Shown here: positions 21,312 to 29,323 of the stretch, piece after piece
Position numbering within the stretch: position 1 is the first letter of the stretch
How the letters are laid out: every line of letters starts with the position of its first letter
Source: Kosakonia cowanii JCM 10956 = DSM 18146
Lineage (GTDB): Bacteria > Pseudomonadota > Gammaproteobacteria > Enterobacterales > Enterobacteriaceae
NCBI RefSeq assembly: GCF_001975225.1
Contig: NZ_CP019445.1
Coordinates: 496,001-560,000 of the forward strand
DNA length: 64,000 nt
Direction of reading: 5' to 3'
Program-made: the position numbers and the translations under genes
Notes under the pieces: model-generated
The model's input: the letters and a program-made list of their open reading frames with translations, nothing else
Told to the model about the DNA's origin: nothing
The model's database searches: none

Positions 21312-22655
21312 TCAGGCAACCTGCCGATTTTCCTCTTCTGCGCGACGCGCCTCTTCCGCCTCCTGCTCCAGCAGCTGCTTCTCATACACCTTGAAGAAGG
21401 GGTAGTAGATAACCGCCGAGATCGCGGCGAGGAGCAGAACCAGCACGGCAGCGCGGAAGTCCCAGCCTAATGCCCACGCGGCACCAATCGGCGCGGGCGC
21501 GGTCCACGGTACAACCGAAATCACGCGGCCAATCAGATCCATCTTCATCACCGCCCAGGCAATAATTGCGTTGAGCGTCGGTGCCAGCAGGAAGGGGATA
21601 AAGAACACCGGGTTCATCACAATCGGTGTGCCGAAAATCACCGGCTCATTAATGTTAAACAGACTTGGCACAACGCTGAGACGGCCAATCGATCGTAGAT
21701 GGACCGAGCGGCTACGCAGGTAGCAGAACACCAGCCCCATGGTTGCGCCCGACCCGCCAATCACAATAAAGAAGGTCCAGAACGCCTCCATAAAGATGTG
21801 CGGCAGCGGCGCGCTTTGCGCCAGAGCGCTCTGGTTGATACCCAGGTTGGTCAGCCAGAACATCTGCAGCATGCCGGAGACAATGGCTGCGCCGTGGATA
21901 CCGGCAAACCAGAGCAGATGACCAATGATCACCGCCAGCAGGATCGCAGGCAGAGAGTCTGCCGCCGACACCAGCGGTTTAAACAGCGCCATGATCGCCT
22001 GCGGGATGAGCATATTGAACTGGGACTGAATCAGCAGGCTGAGCGGATAGAGCGTCAGTACCACCACCAGCACCGGGATCAGCAGATCGAAGGAGTTCTT
22101 AATCATCGGCGGCACCTGGTCCGGCAAGCGGATGCCAATGTTGTGCGCCTTCAGAAAACGCATCATCTCCACGCAGTAGATTGCCACAAGGATGGCGGTG
22201 AAAATCCCGGTGCCGCCAAGGCTATCCACCGGTAGCGTGCCGCTGGTTTTCGGCGCGGCAACCAGTAAAAACGCCATCAGCGAGAGCATCGCGCACATAA
22301 AGGGATCAAGCTGATATGTCTTCGCGTAGTGCTTGCCGAGGTTGTAGGCGATAGCGGCGCAAATGTAGATCGACATGATCCCCATCGTCATATCAAACGG
22401 CGTAAGGATCCGCCCTTCATACTGCTTCGCCAGATCCAGCCAGCCGCGGGCAAAACCCCACGTGGTATCAGGCGAAAAAGGGGGGTAAGCAAATACCAGT
22501 AAAAACGAACCGACAATCATAAAGGGCATCGCGGAGATAAAGCCGTCGCGGATGGCCATAACGTGGCGCTGGGAAGAGATACGCCCGGCTATCGGGCTGA
22601 CATAGTTTTCAATAAACCGAAAGATAAGGTTAAACGCAGCATGGTTAGCAGACAT
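21312..22655 (-). CDS. Orphan PTS EIIC permease, lactose/cellobiose family
   Basis: 447 residues from the ATG at 22655 (MSANHAAFNLIF, GGAG upstream). The protein is membrane-spanning throughout, with the Lac-family EIIC signature regions SAMPFMIVGSFLL near the N-terminus, WFAGIHGAAIVSG and the SLFNINEPVIFGTPIVMNP loop that carries the substrate-binding Glu. There is no EIIA, EIIB, phospho-glycosidase or regulator beside it, so it must borrow those parts or act alone. The likely substrate is a beta-linked disaccharide, but this cannot be read from the sequence. It is absent from this place in E. coli K-12. Confidence 0.9.
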   Translation of the reverse strand: MSANHAAFNLIFRFIENYVSPIAGRISSQRHVMAIRDGFISAMPFMIVGSFLLVFAYPPFSPDTTWGFARGWLDLAKQYEGRILTPFDMTMGIMSIYICAAIAYNLGKHYAKTYQLDPFMCAMLSLMAFLLVAAPKTSGTLPVDSLGGTGIFTAILVAIYCVEMMRFLKAHNIGIRLPDQVPPMIKNSFDLLIPVLVVVLTLYPLSLLIQSQFNMLIPQAIMALFKPLVSAADSLPAILLAVIIGHLLWFAGIHGAAIVSGMLQMFWLTNLGINQSALAQSAPLPHIFMEAFWTFFIVIGGSGATMGLVFCYLRSRSVHLRSIGRLSVVPSLFNINEPVIFGTPIVMNPVFFIPFLLAPTLNAIIAWAVMKMDLIGRVISVVPWTAPAPIGAAWALGWDFRAAVLVLLLAAISAVIYYPFFKVYEKQLLEQEAEEARRAEEENRQVA

Positions 22656-22668
22656 CGTCGATCTCCTG

Positions 22669-22785
22669 TCAGACTTGCAAGGTAATGGCAACAGCAGCGG
22701 TGCAGCCGTGCCGCGATCGGTTTCGGATGGTTGAAACCATGCTGATTAGCGGACCAGCATTACAACTGAGTAGAGTAGGTTTCAT
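22669..22785 (-). other. Possible 38-codon leader ORF before the EIIC gene
   Basis: An ATG at 22785 opens 38 codons (MKPTLLSC...) that stop at TGA 22671-22669, 13 bases before the EIIC start and next to its Shine-Dalgarno. Such placement would allow translational coupling or attenuation. Its own ribosome site is weak (AAGAGCC) and no homolog is recognised, so it may be chance. Confidence 0.25.
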
Positions 22786-22855
22786 AAGAGGCTCTTTTTA
22801 TTTTAGGGTCAGGGGGAGTGACAAAATGAGTATTAACCTGCCCTGAGAACACTGC

Positions 22856-22876
22856 AACTGGTTCATGTAACCGGTT
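22856..22876. promoter_or_regulatory. Inverted repeat in the EIIC upstream region
   Basis: AACTGGTT and AACCGGTT flank CATGT, giving an imperfect 21-bp palindrome about 200 bp upstream of the EIIC gene. LacI-type repressors bind palindromes of this kind. No regulator gene lies nearby, so this is only a candidate. The rest of 22656-22991 holds the promoters of the two divergent genes and the short leader ORF. Confidence 0.35.
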
Positions 22877-22991
22877 TCCGCGATTGTGAAGGGGATCGAG
22901 AAACGTAATGTAAGCGGTTTGTCATGATGGATTATTTACAGAGATAACTCGCTTGTGACAGATTAGCTGCGGTCTTTCGCAGGAGAACATC

Positions 22992-23450
22992 ATGAGTTTG
23001 CAGTCCGTGCGGCAATTCTTTGCCGATAACGCCCCTGATATCGATATTATTGAACTCAATCAAAGTACGGCAACCGTTACGCTGGCGGCGGCGGCCCATC
23101 GTGTCGAGCCGGGCCAGATCGCCAAGACGCTGTCGTTAAAGGTGAAAAACGAGGTCATTCTGGTTGTCGCGAAAGGCGATGCCCGGCTTGATAATAAAAA
23201 ACTGAAAAACACCTTCGGCGCAAAAGCGCGGATGTTGAGCAGTGATGAAGTAGTCACGATTACCGGTCATCCGGTCGGCGGCGTCTGCCCTTTTGGGCTG
23301 GAAACTCCGCTGGCGGTCTACTGCGATGTCTCGCTCAAACAGTATCCGGAAGTGTTGCCGGCGGCGGGCGCGATTCACAGCGCGGTGCGTATCTCACCGG
23401 AGCGCATGGCGGCGCTGACGTCCGCAAAGTGGATTGACGTTTGCCAGTAG
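22992..23450 (+). CDS. YbaK/EbsC-family aminoacyl-tRNA deacylase-like protein
   Basis: 152 residues, a stand-alone YbaK/ProRS-associated domain. Family landmarks are GQIAKTLSLKV with the conserved lysine, LVVAKGDARLDNKKLK, and TGHPVGGVCPFGL near residue 95. Members hydrolyse mischarged aminoacyl-tRNA. It differs from E. coli YbaK itself, so the amino acid and tRNA handled are not known. A GGAG Shine-Dalgarno (AGGAG) lies just upstream. It is divergent from the EIIC gene and convergent with bglJ. Confidence 0.85.
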   Translation: MSLQSVRQFFADNAPDIDIIELNQSTATVTLAAAAHRVEPGQIAKTLSLKVKNEVILVVAKGDARLDNKKLKNTFGAKARMLSSDEVVTITGHPVGGVCPFGLETPLAVYCDVSLKQYPEVLPAAGAIHSAVRISPERMAALTSAKWIDVCQ

Positions 23451-23500
23451 GGTTGCTGCGCCAGGCCCGGTCCTGGCGCTTACGCGCAATGAAGCGAGCG

Positions 23501-24172
23501 TTACATCAGCTCAGATGCCGCCCGGGTGCTGGGCGGAATCCAGGTCAGAATATCCGCGGCATCAAGTAAACCGACATCGGATGTCACGCCCAATTTTGTC
23601 ATGGCATTAAATTTGTGCGCGCGGATGGTTTTCACATTGCGGTCCAGCTGCGAGGCGATCTCTGCAATGGAAAAGCCCCGCGTCATATAGTGCAAAATCT
23701 CCCTTTCGGTTGGGCTTAACATACGAAACTGGCTGACGTAGCCATGATTAATCATGTTCTCGTTAACCCGCCGGGTTTCGCCAAGCAGCGTGGTGAGTTG
23801 CTCAAGCAGCATCGGCAACTCTGATGATTTACTTAAGATGCCGTGCAGGCGCGACGGAGAGAGGTGCCCCACCAGCCGCGCTTCTCTGTCATCTCCCGCC
23901 AGCACAATGCGCTGAACGTCCGGGCAGGAGAGCGAGAGCAGATGCAGGCACATCAGGCATTCGCGCCGCTCTTTACGCTGACCAAAAAGCGAATAGATGA
24001 CCGAGAAATAGGCAGACTTTTTTAATGCCTGCCGAAAGGCAATATGATCCTTAAAAAAATGAAAAGAGTAGTTTGCAAAAACGGGCTCGCTGAATAAACT
24101 CTGCAACCCTTCCCGACTCATCATGCATTTTTCAATGATGGCTACATGTCCCGCTTGGCTAATGTTTTCCAT
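23501..24172 (-). CDS. bglJ: BglJ, LuxR-type regulator
   Basis: 223 residues (E. coli BglJ 225). The C-terminal LuxR/FixJ HTH is clear: LSPTEREILHYMTRGFSIAEIASQLDRNVKTIRAHKFNAMTKLG in two pieces around residues 150-195. The N-terminal domain lacks the usual phosphorylatable Asp pattern. In E. coli BglJ forms a heterodimer with RcsB and activates H-NS-silenced promoters such as bgl. It overlaps the 3' end of yjjQ by 31 bp, so the pair is one operon. Confidence 0.92.
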   Translation of the reverse strand: MENISQAGHVAIIEKCMMSREGLQSLFSEPVFANYSFHFFKDHIAFRQALKKSAYFSVIYSLFGQRKERRECLMCLHLLSLSCPDVQRIVLAGDDREARLVGHLSPSRLHGILSKSSELPMLLEQLTTLLGETRRVNENMINHGYVSQFRMLSPTEREILHYMTRGFSIAEIASQLDRNVKTIRAHKFNAMTKLGVTSDVGLLDAADILTWIPPSTRAASELM

Positions 24173-24855
24173 TCATTATGGTCTCCATATGCTGATCCTA
24201 AATTCAGCTCTTTCATACCCTGATGGCTATTAATCCACGTGTACAAATCTGCATTACTGCGCAGTGATAATCGTCGCATTGCGCTATTTTTCTGCGCGCT
24301 GACGGTTTTGTTGCTTTTTTTGAGCAACATGGCGATTTGATTTATTCCCCACCCCTTTCCAAGAAGGCGTAACACTTTCCTTTCCGAAAAGGTGAGTAAT
24401 TTTCGCGGCGCTGGCGTCTCTGCACAGTGCTGCCGTACCGCAGAAAGTAGCGTTGGGCTCACTTTAGGAGCGTTTTCTTCTCCGCCGCGTAGCGCATTAA
24501 CCACACTGTCGATAGGCTCAATGTCGGCGAGTAGCATGGTTTGCGGCTGGATTAAAAAGTCCACCGCATCAGGATAAAATTCTGGGGAAATAAAGAAGAG
24601 CCAGCGCGTTTTATCGCATTGCGAGATCAAGGTGTAGTAGTGTTCACAGCGCTGCTGCGCAGACCGCAGCCCACCGGAGAAATCAATGATAACCAAGCTG
24701 CTATCCGCTAACTGCGGCAGCGTGACCTCCTCTATCGTGGCGTAATGCGTTACCGGATACTCAGGAAAATGATGCTCAAATATGCTGCCAATACCGGCCC
24801 TAAGTACGGGAGCCTGGCTAATAATAATCCCGTGATTGCCGCCTGGTGATAGCAT
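24142..24855 (-). CDS. yjjQ: YjjQ, LuxR-type regulator
   Basis: 237 residues when started at the ATG at 24855. That codon follows GGAGG with good spacing and aligns with the E. coli start; an ATG 18 bp upstream has no comparable ribosome site. The C-terminal HTH reads LTFSERKVLRLLGKGWGINQIA...KKSNKTVSAQKNSAMRRLSL. E. coli YjjQ represses flagellar and capsule genes and is itself H-NS-repressed. It is the first gene of yjjQ-bglJ. Confidence 0.92.
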   Translation of the reverse strand: MLSPGGNHGIIISQAPVLRAGIGSIFEHHFPEYPVTHYATIEEVTLPQLADSSLVIIDFSGGLRSAQQRCEHYYTLISQCDKTRWLFFISPEFYPDAVDFLIQPQTMLLADIEPIDSVVNALRGGEENAPKVSPTLLSAVRQHCAETPAPRKLLTFSERKVLRLLGKGWGINQIAMLLKKSNKTVSAQKNSAMRRLSLRSNADLYTWINSHQGMKELNLGSAYGDHNEWKTLAKRDM

Positions 24856-25401
24856 AAAAACCTCCGCTTCCATTTGCGCTCTCTATCAATCCTCGTAATG
24901 AGTATTTACTCAATCGGTACCAATAATGCGTAAATTAACAATAATATTCCGAACCAGCCGTTATAAGAATTGTTGGAATTTATGATTAGCAATTTAATAT
25001 AAATATTTAAAATCATAATATTGCCAACGTGCGTGACAACATAACACAACGACTCTTCAAATACTTAGTGCCTTATTAAAAATAAAATAATTAAAAGAAT
25101 ATAATCAAATTGTATATAGTTAATAAAAGATTAATAACCTTAATAAATATTTAATCGCGCATGTAAACCAGGAATATTAACGCTTACCAGGATTATCCGT
25201 AATATGTCGTCGTAATTTATATGGCCTTTATAATAATATTCCTAGAAAGATTGGCACGATAAATAACCATGGCGAAATCATTATCCGAATTTATTGCACA
25301 CTTCTTGATCTGCGTTAGCGCCAGCCTCCCCCGCACCTGTGCTAAAAAGAGGTGTTCCGTTCCCCCTTTGCGAGCGGCGTGACCAGTTAACCAGGGCAAG
25401 C
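24856..25401. promoter_or_regulatory. AT-rich, probably H-NS-bound region between yjjQ and yjjP
   Basis: About 545 bp between two divergent genes. From about 24900 to 25250 it is strikingly AT-rich, with long A/T tracts (TAATATAAATATTTAAAATC, AAAATAAAATAATTAAAAG). This contrasts with the GC-rich coding sequence on both sides. yjjQ-bglJ is H-NS-silenced in E. coli, so an H-NS nucleation role is likely here. No gene is seen in it. Confidence 0.65.
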
Positions 25402-26178
25402 ATGCAAACAGACCACTCAACGCAGCGAACCATTACGCGCTTGTGTATTCAGTGCGGCCTTTTTTTGTTACAGCACGGCGCAGAGAGCGCGCTGGTGGAG
25501 GAGTTGTCGAGCCGCCTGGGGAAAGCGCTTGGCATGGACACAGTCGAGAGCCTGATCTCCTCAAATGCCATCGTGTTAACCACCATTAAAGATGGCCACT
25601 GTCTGACCTCAACGCGCAAAAGCAGCGATCGCGGCATTAACATGCATATGGTGACGGAGGTGCAACATATCGTCATTCTCGCCGAGCATAAGCTGCTGGA
25701 TCTTCAGGATGTAGAGAAGCGCTTCACCCAGCTAAAACCGCTGCGCTATCCGCGCTGGCTGGTGACGCTGATGGTCGGTCTCTCCTGCGCCTGCTTCTGC
25801 AAGCTCAATCGCGGCGGCTGGGACGGTGCGTTTATCACCTTCTGCGCTAGCAGCATCGCGATGTATGTCCGTCTGCTGCTGGCAGGAAGACATATGCATC
25901 CGCAAATCAACTTCTGTATTACCGCTTTTGTCGCCACCACCGTTTCCGGGCTGCTGCTCACCCTGCCCGCTTTTCTGCACTCCTCAACGGTGGCGATGGC
26001 CGCCAGCGTGCTGCTGCTGGTGCCCGGCTTTCCTCTTATTAACGCTGTGGCAGACATGTTTAAAGGGCATATTAATACCGGGCTGGCGCGCTGGGCGATT
26101 GCCAGCCTGTTAACACTCGCGACCTGTATCGGCGTGGTGATGGCGATGACACTCTGGGGGCTGCGCGGATGGATATAA
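25402..26178 (+). CDS. yjjP: YjjP, succinate exporter subunit (ThrE family)
   Basis: 258 residues from [19 protein letters not shown], close to E. coli YjjP (256). It has an N-terminal cytoplasmic ThrE domain (residues 1-115) and then about five membrane helices, including [23 protein letters not shown]. With YjjB it makes the split ThrE-type transporter that exports succinate in E. coli. The 21 codons upstream of 25402 are not conserved. It overlaps yjjB by 10 bp. Confidence 0.93.
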   Translation: MQTDHSTQRTITRLCIQCGLFLLQHGAESALVEELSSRLGKALGMDTVESLISSNAIVLTTIKDGHCLTSTRKSSDRGINMHMVTEVQHIVILAEHKLLDLQDVEKRFTQLKPLRYPRWLVTLMVGLSCACFCKLNRGGWDGAFITFCASSIAMYVRLLLAGRHMHPQINFCITAFVATTVSGLLLTLPAFLHSSTVAMAASVLLLVPGFPLINAVADMFKGHINTGLARWAIASLLTLATCIGVVMAMTLWGLRGWI

Positions 26179-26642
26179 TCTCGTTCTTCTACGCACTGGC
26201 ACAAGATATGCTGCTGGCGGCCATTCCGGCAGTCGGGTTTGCGATGGTGTTTAACGTTCCTCACCGCGCTCTGCGCTGGTGCGGACTGCTTGGCGCCATC
26301 GGCCACGGCTCGCGTTTTGCCATGATGCATTGGGGTTTTAATATTGAGTGGTCGACGTTTGTCGCCTCAATGCTGGTAGGCTGCATTGGGATCCGCTGGT
26401 CGCGCTGGTATCTTGCGCACCCGAAGGTCTTTACTGTGGCAGCGGTCATTCCCATGTTTCCGGGAATTTCAGCCTATACGGCGATGATCTCGGCGGTCAA
26501 AATTAGTCACGTTGGCTACAGTGAAGCATTAATGATCCTGCTGTTGACCAACTTCCTGAAGGCCTGCTCGATCGTCGGTGCGCTGTCGATCGGTTTATCG
26601 CTGCCAGGGTTATGGATCTACCGTCGACGCCCGCGCGTTTAA
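26169..26642 (+). CDS. yjjB: YjjB, succinate exporter subunit
   Basis: 157 residues, the same length as E. coli YjjB. It has four or five hydrophobic helices and the conserved [15 protein letters not shown] segment, and ends in a basic RRRPRV tail. It completes the YjjPB exporter. The start ATG lies inside the last codons of yjjP. Confidence 0.93.
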   Translation: MDIISFFYALAQDMLLAAIPAVGFAMVFNVPHRALRWCGLLGAIGHGSRFAMMHWGFNIEWSTFVASMLVGCIGIRWSRWYLAHPKVFTVAAVIPMFPGISAYTAMISAVKISHVGYSEALMILLLTNFLKACSIVGALSIGLSLPGLWIYRRRPRV

Positions 26643-26667
26643 GTCGCCTAAAAAATAACTTGCAATT

Positions 26668-26680
26668 AAATCGTACGCTA
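26668..26680. promoter_or_regulatory. Candidate OhrR operator before ohrR
   Basis: AAATCGTACGCTA lies 16 bp upstream of the MarR-type gene. The same sequence with one change, AAATCGCACGCTA, lies before ohr at 27182-27194. A shared 13-mer at just these two promoters suggests that the regulator binds both. Confidence 0.6.
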
Positions 26681-26695
26681 CCTATATTTAAAACC

Positions 26696-27151
26696 ATGAA
26701 GAAAAGCTCAACATCCACCGCGAATGAGCAGCTCGCGCTAGATAACCAGTTTTGTTTTGCACTCTACTCAACAAACCTGGCGCTGCATAAGCTTTATCGG
26801 CAGTTGTTAACGCCGATGAACCTGACCTATCCGCAGTATCTGGTCATGCTGGTGCTGTGGGAGAAAGACGACCTTACGGTGTCGGAGATTGGCGAGCGTC
26901 TGTTCCTCGACTCCGCCACGCTGACGCCGTTGTTAAAACGTCTGCAAAGCGCCGGGCTGATTGATCGCCAGCGTTCGCGGCATGATGAACGCCAGGTGGT
27001 TATCACCCTGAGCGAAAGCGGCCGTGAGTTACAGCAACAGGCTAAAGCCATCCCGGAAGCGATACGCTGCGCGGTGGCCTGCGATGATGCAACGCTGCGT
27101 GATGTCAAAAAGCAGCTGGAGCAGTTTCGTCAACAATTTCACCAGGCATAA
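26696..27151 (+). CDS. OhrR-type MarR-family peroxide-sensing repressor
   Basis: 151 residues from [13 protein letters not shown]. The winged helix is clear ([35 protein letters not shown]). The N-terminal segment [18 protein letters not shown] has the reactive Cys at about residue 20 used by OhrR proteins to sense organic hydroperoxides. Placement directly before ohr supports this role. The 28 upstream in-frame codons are rejected because they overlap yjjB and lack similarity. Confidence 0.9.
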   Translation: MKKSSTSTANEQLALDNQFCFALYSTNLALHKLYRQLLTPMNLTYPQYLVMLVLWEKDDLTVSEIGERLFLDSATLTPLLKRLQSAGLIDRQRSRHDERQVVITLSESGRELQQQAKAIPEAIRCAVACDDATLRDVKKQLEQFRQQFHQA

Positions 27152-27181
27152 ATTCCCTTTCGGGGATTTATACTGATATAT

Positions 27182-27194
27182 AAATCGCACGCTA
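27182..27194. promoter_or_regulatory. Candidate OhrR operator before ohr
   Basis: AAATCGCACGCTA, 38 bp upstream of ohr, embedded in AT-rich sequence (TATATAAATCG...TATTTTATAG) that looks like a promoter. It is the partner of the site at 26668-26680. Confidence 0.6.
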
Positions 27195-27231
27195 TTTTAT
27201 AGCAAACACTCAAGATGATAAGGAACCTGTC

Positions 27232-27660
27232 ATGTCTTTAGAAAAAGTTGTTTACACTGCCAAAGCCAAAGCAACCGGAGGCCGTGACGGCCGCGCAACC
27301 TCTTCTGATGGCGTTCTCGACGTCAAACTGGGTGTGCCGAAAGAGATGGGCGGCGCGGGCGGTGAAGTAACCAACCCGGAGCAGCTGTTTGCCGCAGGCT
27401 ACTCTGCCTGCTTCCTCGGCGCGATGAAGTTCGTGGCTGGCCGCGACAAAATCAGCATGCCGAAAGAGGCCTTTATTGAAGGTGAAGTGGGTATCGGCCC
27501 GTTGCCGACCGGTTTTGGTATTGAAGCCAAACTGAACATTCACCTGCCGGGGATGGACGCAGACGAAGCCAAAAAACTGGTCGACGCCGCGCACATCGTC
27601 TGCCCTTATTCTAATGCCACCCGTGGCAACATCGACGTTACGCTGAACATCATCGCGTAA
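27232..27660 (+). CDS. Ohr, organic hydroperoxide resistance protein
   Basis: 142 residues of the OsmC/Ohr fold. The two catalytic cysteines are in GYSACFLGAM (about residue 60) and HIVCPYSNATRGNI (about 124). The conserved Arg in the N-terminal GGRDGR segment supports the Ohr subtype. It reduces organic hydroperoxides, with lipoyl proteins as electron donors in the family. It is downstream of its repressor and followed by a strong terminator. Confidence 0.95.
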   Translation: MSLEKVVYTAKAKATGGRDGRATSSDGVLDVKLGVPKEMGGAGGEVTNPEQLFAAGYSACFLGAMKFVAGRDKISMPKEAFIEGEVGIGPLPTGFGIEAKLNIHLPGMDADEAKKLVDAAHIVCPYSNATRGNIDVTLNIIA

Positions 27661-27696
27661 CGCATTTTTTAGCCAGCACTTATGGGAAATGACAAA

Positions 27697-27718
27697 GCCG
27701 GGGCAACCCGGCTTTTTT
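27697..27718 (+). terminator. ohr terminator
   Basis: GCCGGG and CCCGGC form a 6-bp stem with GCAA loop (27697-27712), followed by TTTTTT. It is a textbook intrinsic terminator. Confidence 0.9.
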
Positions 27719-27825
27719 CGTGCTGTGCTCCCCTTTCCGCGCGCTGTGTTACTATGTGCCTTTCTGTCGGCGGCCTGCATTGCGCCCGCCACTCTTTCTG
27801 TCGTTACCCTGTTTGAGAACGTGTT

Positions 27826-28365
27826 ATGTCTTCCAGAATCCTGACGTCGAATGTTATCGGCATTGATGAATTTATGCGTGATAACGCCGCGATACTGGCG
27901 CGCGCGGAAGGCGGTACCGTCGCCGTATTTGCAAATAACAGCCCCGCGTTTTACGCGCTCACCGCCGAGCGCCTTGAGCAGCTACTGGCGCTGGAAGCGC
28001 AGCTTTCGCGCCCGCCGAGCGACGTGTCGCTTGATGCGCAATTCTATGAAGAGCCTGCCGCCGCGCCGGTGAGCGTGCCAATGGGCAAATTCGCTATGTA
28101 TCCGGGCTGGCAGCCAGACGCCGATTTTCAGCGCCTGGCCGCGCTGTGGGGCATCGCCCTCACCCAGCCAGCCACGCCGGAAGAGCTGGCGTCCTTTGTC
28201 GCTTACTGGCAGGCGGAAGGCAAAGTCTTCCACCACGTGCAGTGGCAGCAGAAGCTGGCGCGCAGCCTGCAAATCGGGCGCAGCAGCCAGAGCGGCGCGG
28301 CGAAGCGCGATATCAACACGCTCTCTGAACCGGACAACCACATTCCACCTGGCTTTCGAGGTTAG
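27826..28365 (+). CDS. dnaT: DnaT, primosomal protein 1
   Basis: 179 residues, the E. coli length. The C-terminal DNA-binding domain is highly conserved ([50 protein letters not shown]). It helps PriA/PriB load the DnaB-DnaC complex at repaired forks. It is the first gene of dnaT-dnaC, with two bases between the genes. Confidence 0.96.
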   Translation: MSSRILTSNVIGIDEFMRDNAAILARAEGGTVAVFANNSPAFYALTAERLEQLLALEAQLSRPPSDVSLDAQFYEEPAAAPVSVPMGKFAMYPGWQPDADFQRLAALWGIALTQPATPEELASFVAYWQAEGKVFHHVQWQQKLARSLQIGRSSQSGAAKRDINTLSEPDNHIPPGFRG

Positions 28366-28367
28366 CG

Positions 28368-29105
28368 ATGAAAAACGTTGGCGAATTGATGAAGCGGCTG
28401 CAAAAGATGATCCCGGCTCACGTCGAACCGGCGTTCAAAAACAGCGAAGAGTTGATGGCCTGGCAAAAGCAGCAGGGCGAACTGCGCTCTGCGGCGCTGG
28501 AACGTGAAAACCGCGCCATGAAGATGCAGCGCACCTTTAACCGTTCCGGCATCCGTCCTCTGCACCAAAACTGCTCTTTTGACAATTATCGCGTCGAGAC
28601 GGAAGGCCAGATGCGCGCCCTCAGCCAGGCGCGGCAGTATGTCGAAGAGTTTGATGGCAACATCGCCAGCTTTATCTTCTCCGGCAAACCGGGCACCGGC
28701 AAAAACCATCTCGCCGCCGCCATCTGCAACGAACTGCTGCTGCGCGGTAAGTCGGTGCTGATTATCACCGTGGCGGACATCATGTCGGCGATGAAAGAGA
28801 CCTTCGGCAACCGCGAAAGCAGCGAAGAGCAGTTGCTGAATGATTTGAGTAGTGTCGACCTGCTGGTGATCGACGAAATCGGTATGCAGACCGAATCACG
28901 CTACGAAAAAGTGATCATCAACCAGATTGTCGATCGCCGCTCCTCTTCAAAGCGCCCGACCGGCATGCTGACTAACAGCAATATGGACGAAATGAATAAG
29001 CTGCTCGGCGAACGCGTGATGGATCGCATGCGTCTCGGCAACAGTTTGTGGGTCATCTTCAACTGGGACAGCTACCGCAGCCGCGTCACCGGTAAAGAGT
29101 ACTAA
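28368..29105 (+). CDS. dnaC: DnaC, helicase loader
   Basis: 245 residues, the E. coli length. It is an AAA+ ATPase with Walker A GKPGTGKNHL near residue 105, Walker B LLVIDEIG near 167, and the N-terminal DnaB-binding segment MKNVGELMKRLQKMIP. It loads DnaB helicase at oriC and, with DnaT, at restart sites. A terminator follows before opgB. Confidence 0.97.
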   Translation: MKNVGELMKRLQKMIPAHVEPAFKNSEELMAWQKQQGELRSAALERENRAMKMQRTFNRSGIRPLHQNCSFDNYRVETEGQMRALSQARQYVEEFDGNIASFIFSGKPGTGKNHLAAAICNELLLRGKSVLIITVADIMSAMKETFGNRESSEEQLLNDLSSVDLLVIDEIGMQTESRYEKVIINQIVDRRSSSKRPTGMLTNSNMDEMNKLLGERVMDRMRLGNSLWVIFNWDSYRSRVTGKEY

Positions 29106-29118
29106 AATCAGCGCCTTC

Positions 29119-29148
29119 AACGCCGCGTTATCCCCAATGCGGCGTTTT
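29119..29148 (+). terminator. dnaTC terminator
   Basis: AACGCCGC (29119-29126) pairs with GCGGCGTT (29139-29146) over 8 bp with a 12-nt loop, then TT and a weak U tail. It lies 14 bp past the dnaC stop. Confidence 0.75.
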
Positions 29149-29323
29149 ACCCCTTTCACGCTGTGCGATAGCGATCACCTTTCCCGCTTTCTAAACCAAT
29201 TCTGAATAAACCACCGATAAGATGACACTACAATTGCAGGCAGGTGACATCGTCATTAAATTATATGCCCTGTTACAAATATTCATGACCAGTAATATCT
29301 CTGGCGCTTTTGAGGAATAACGG

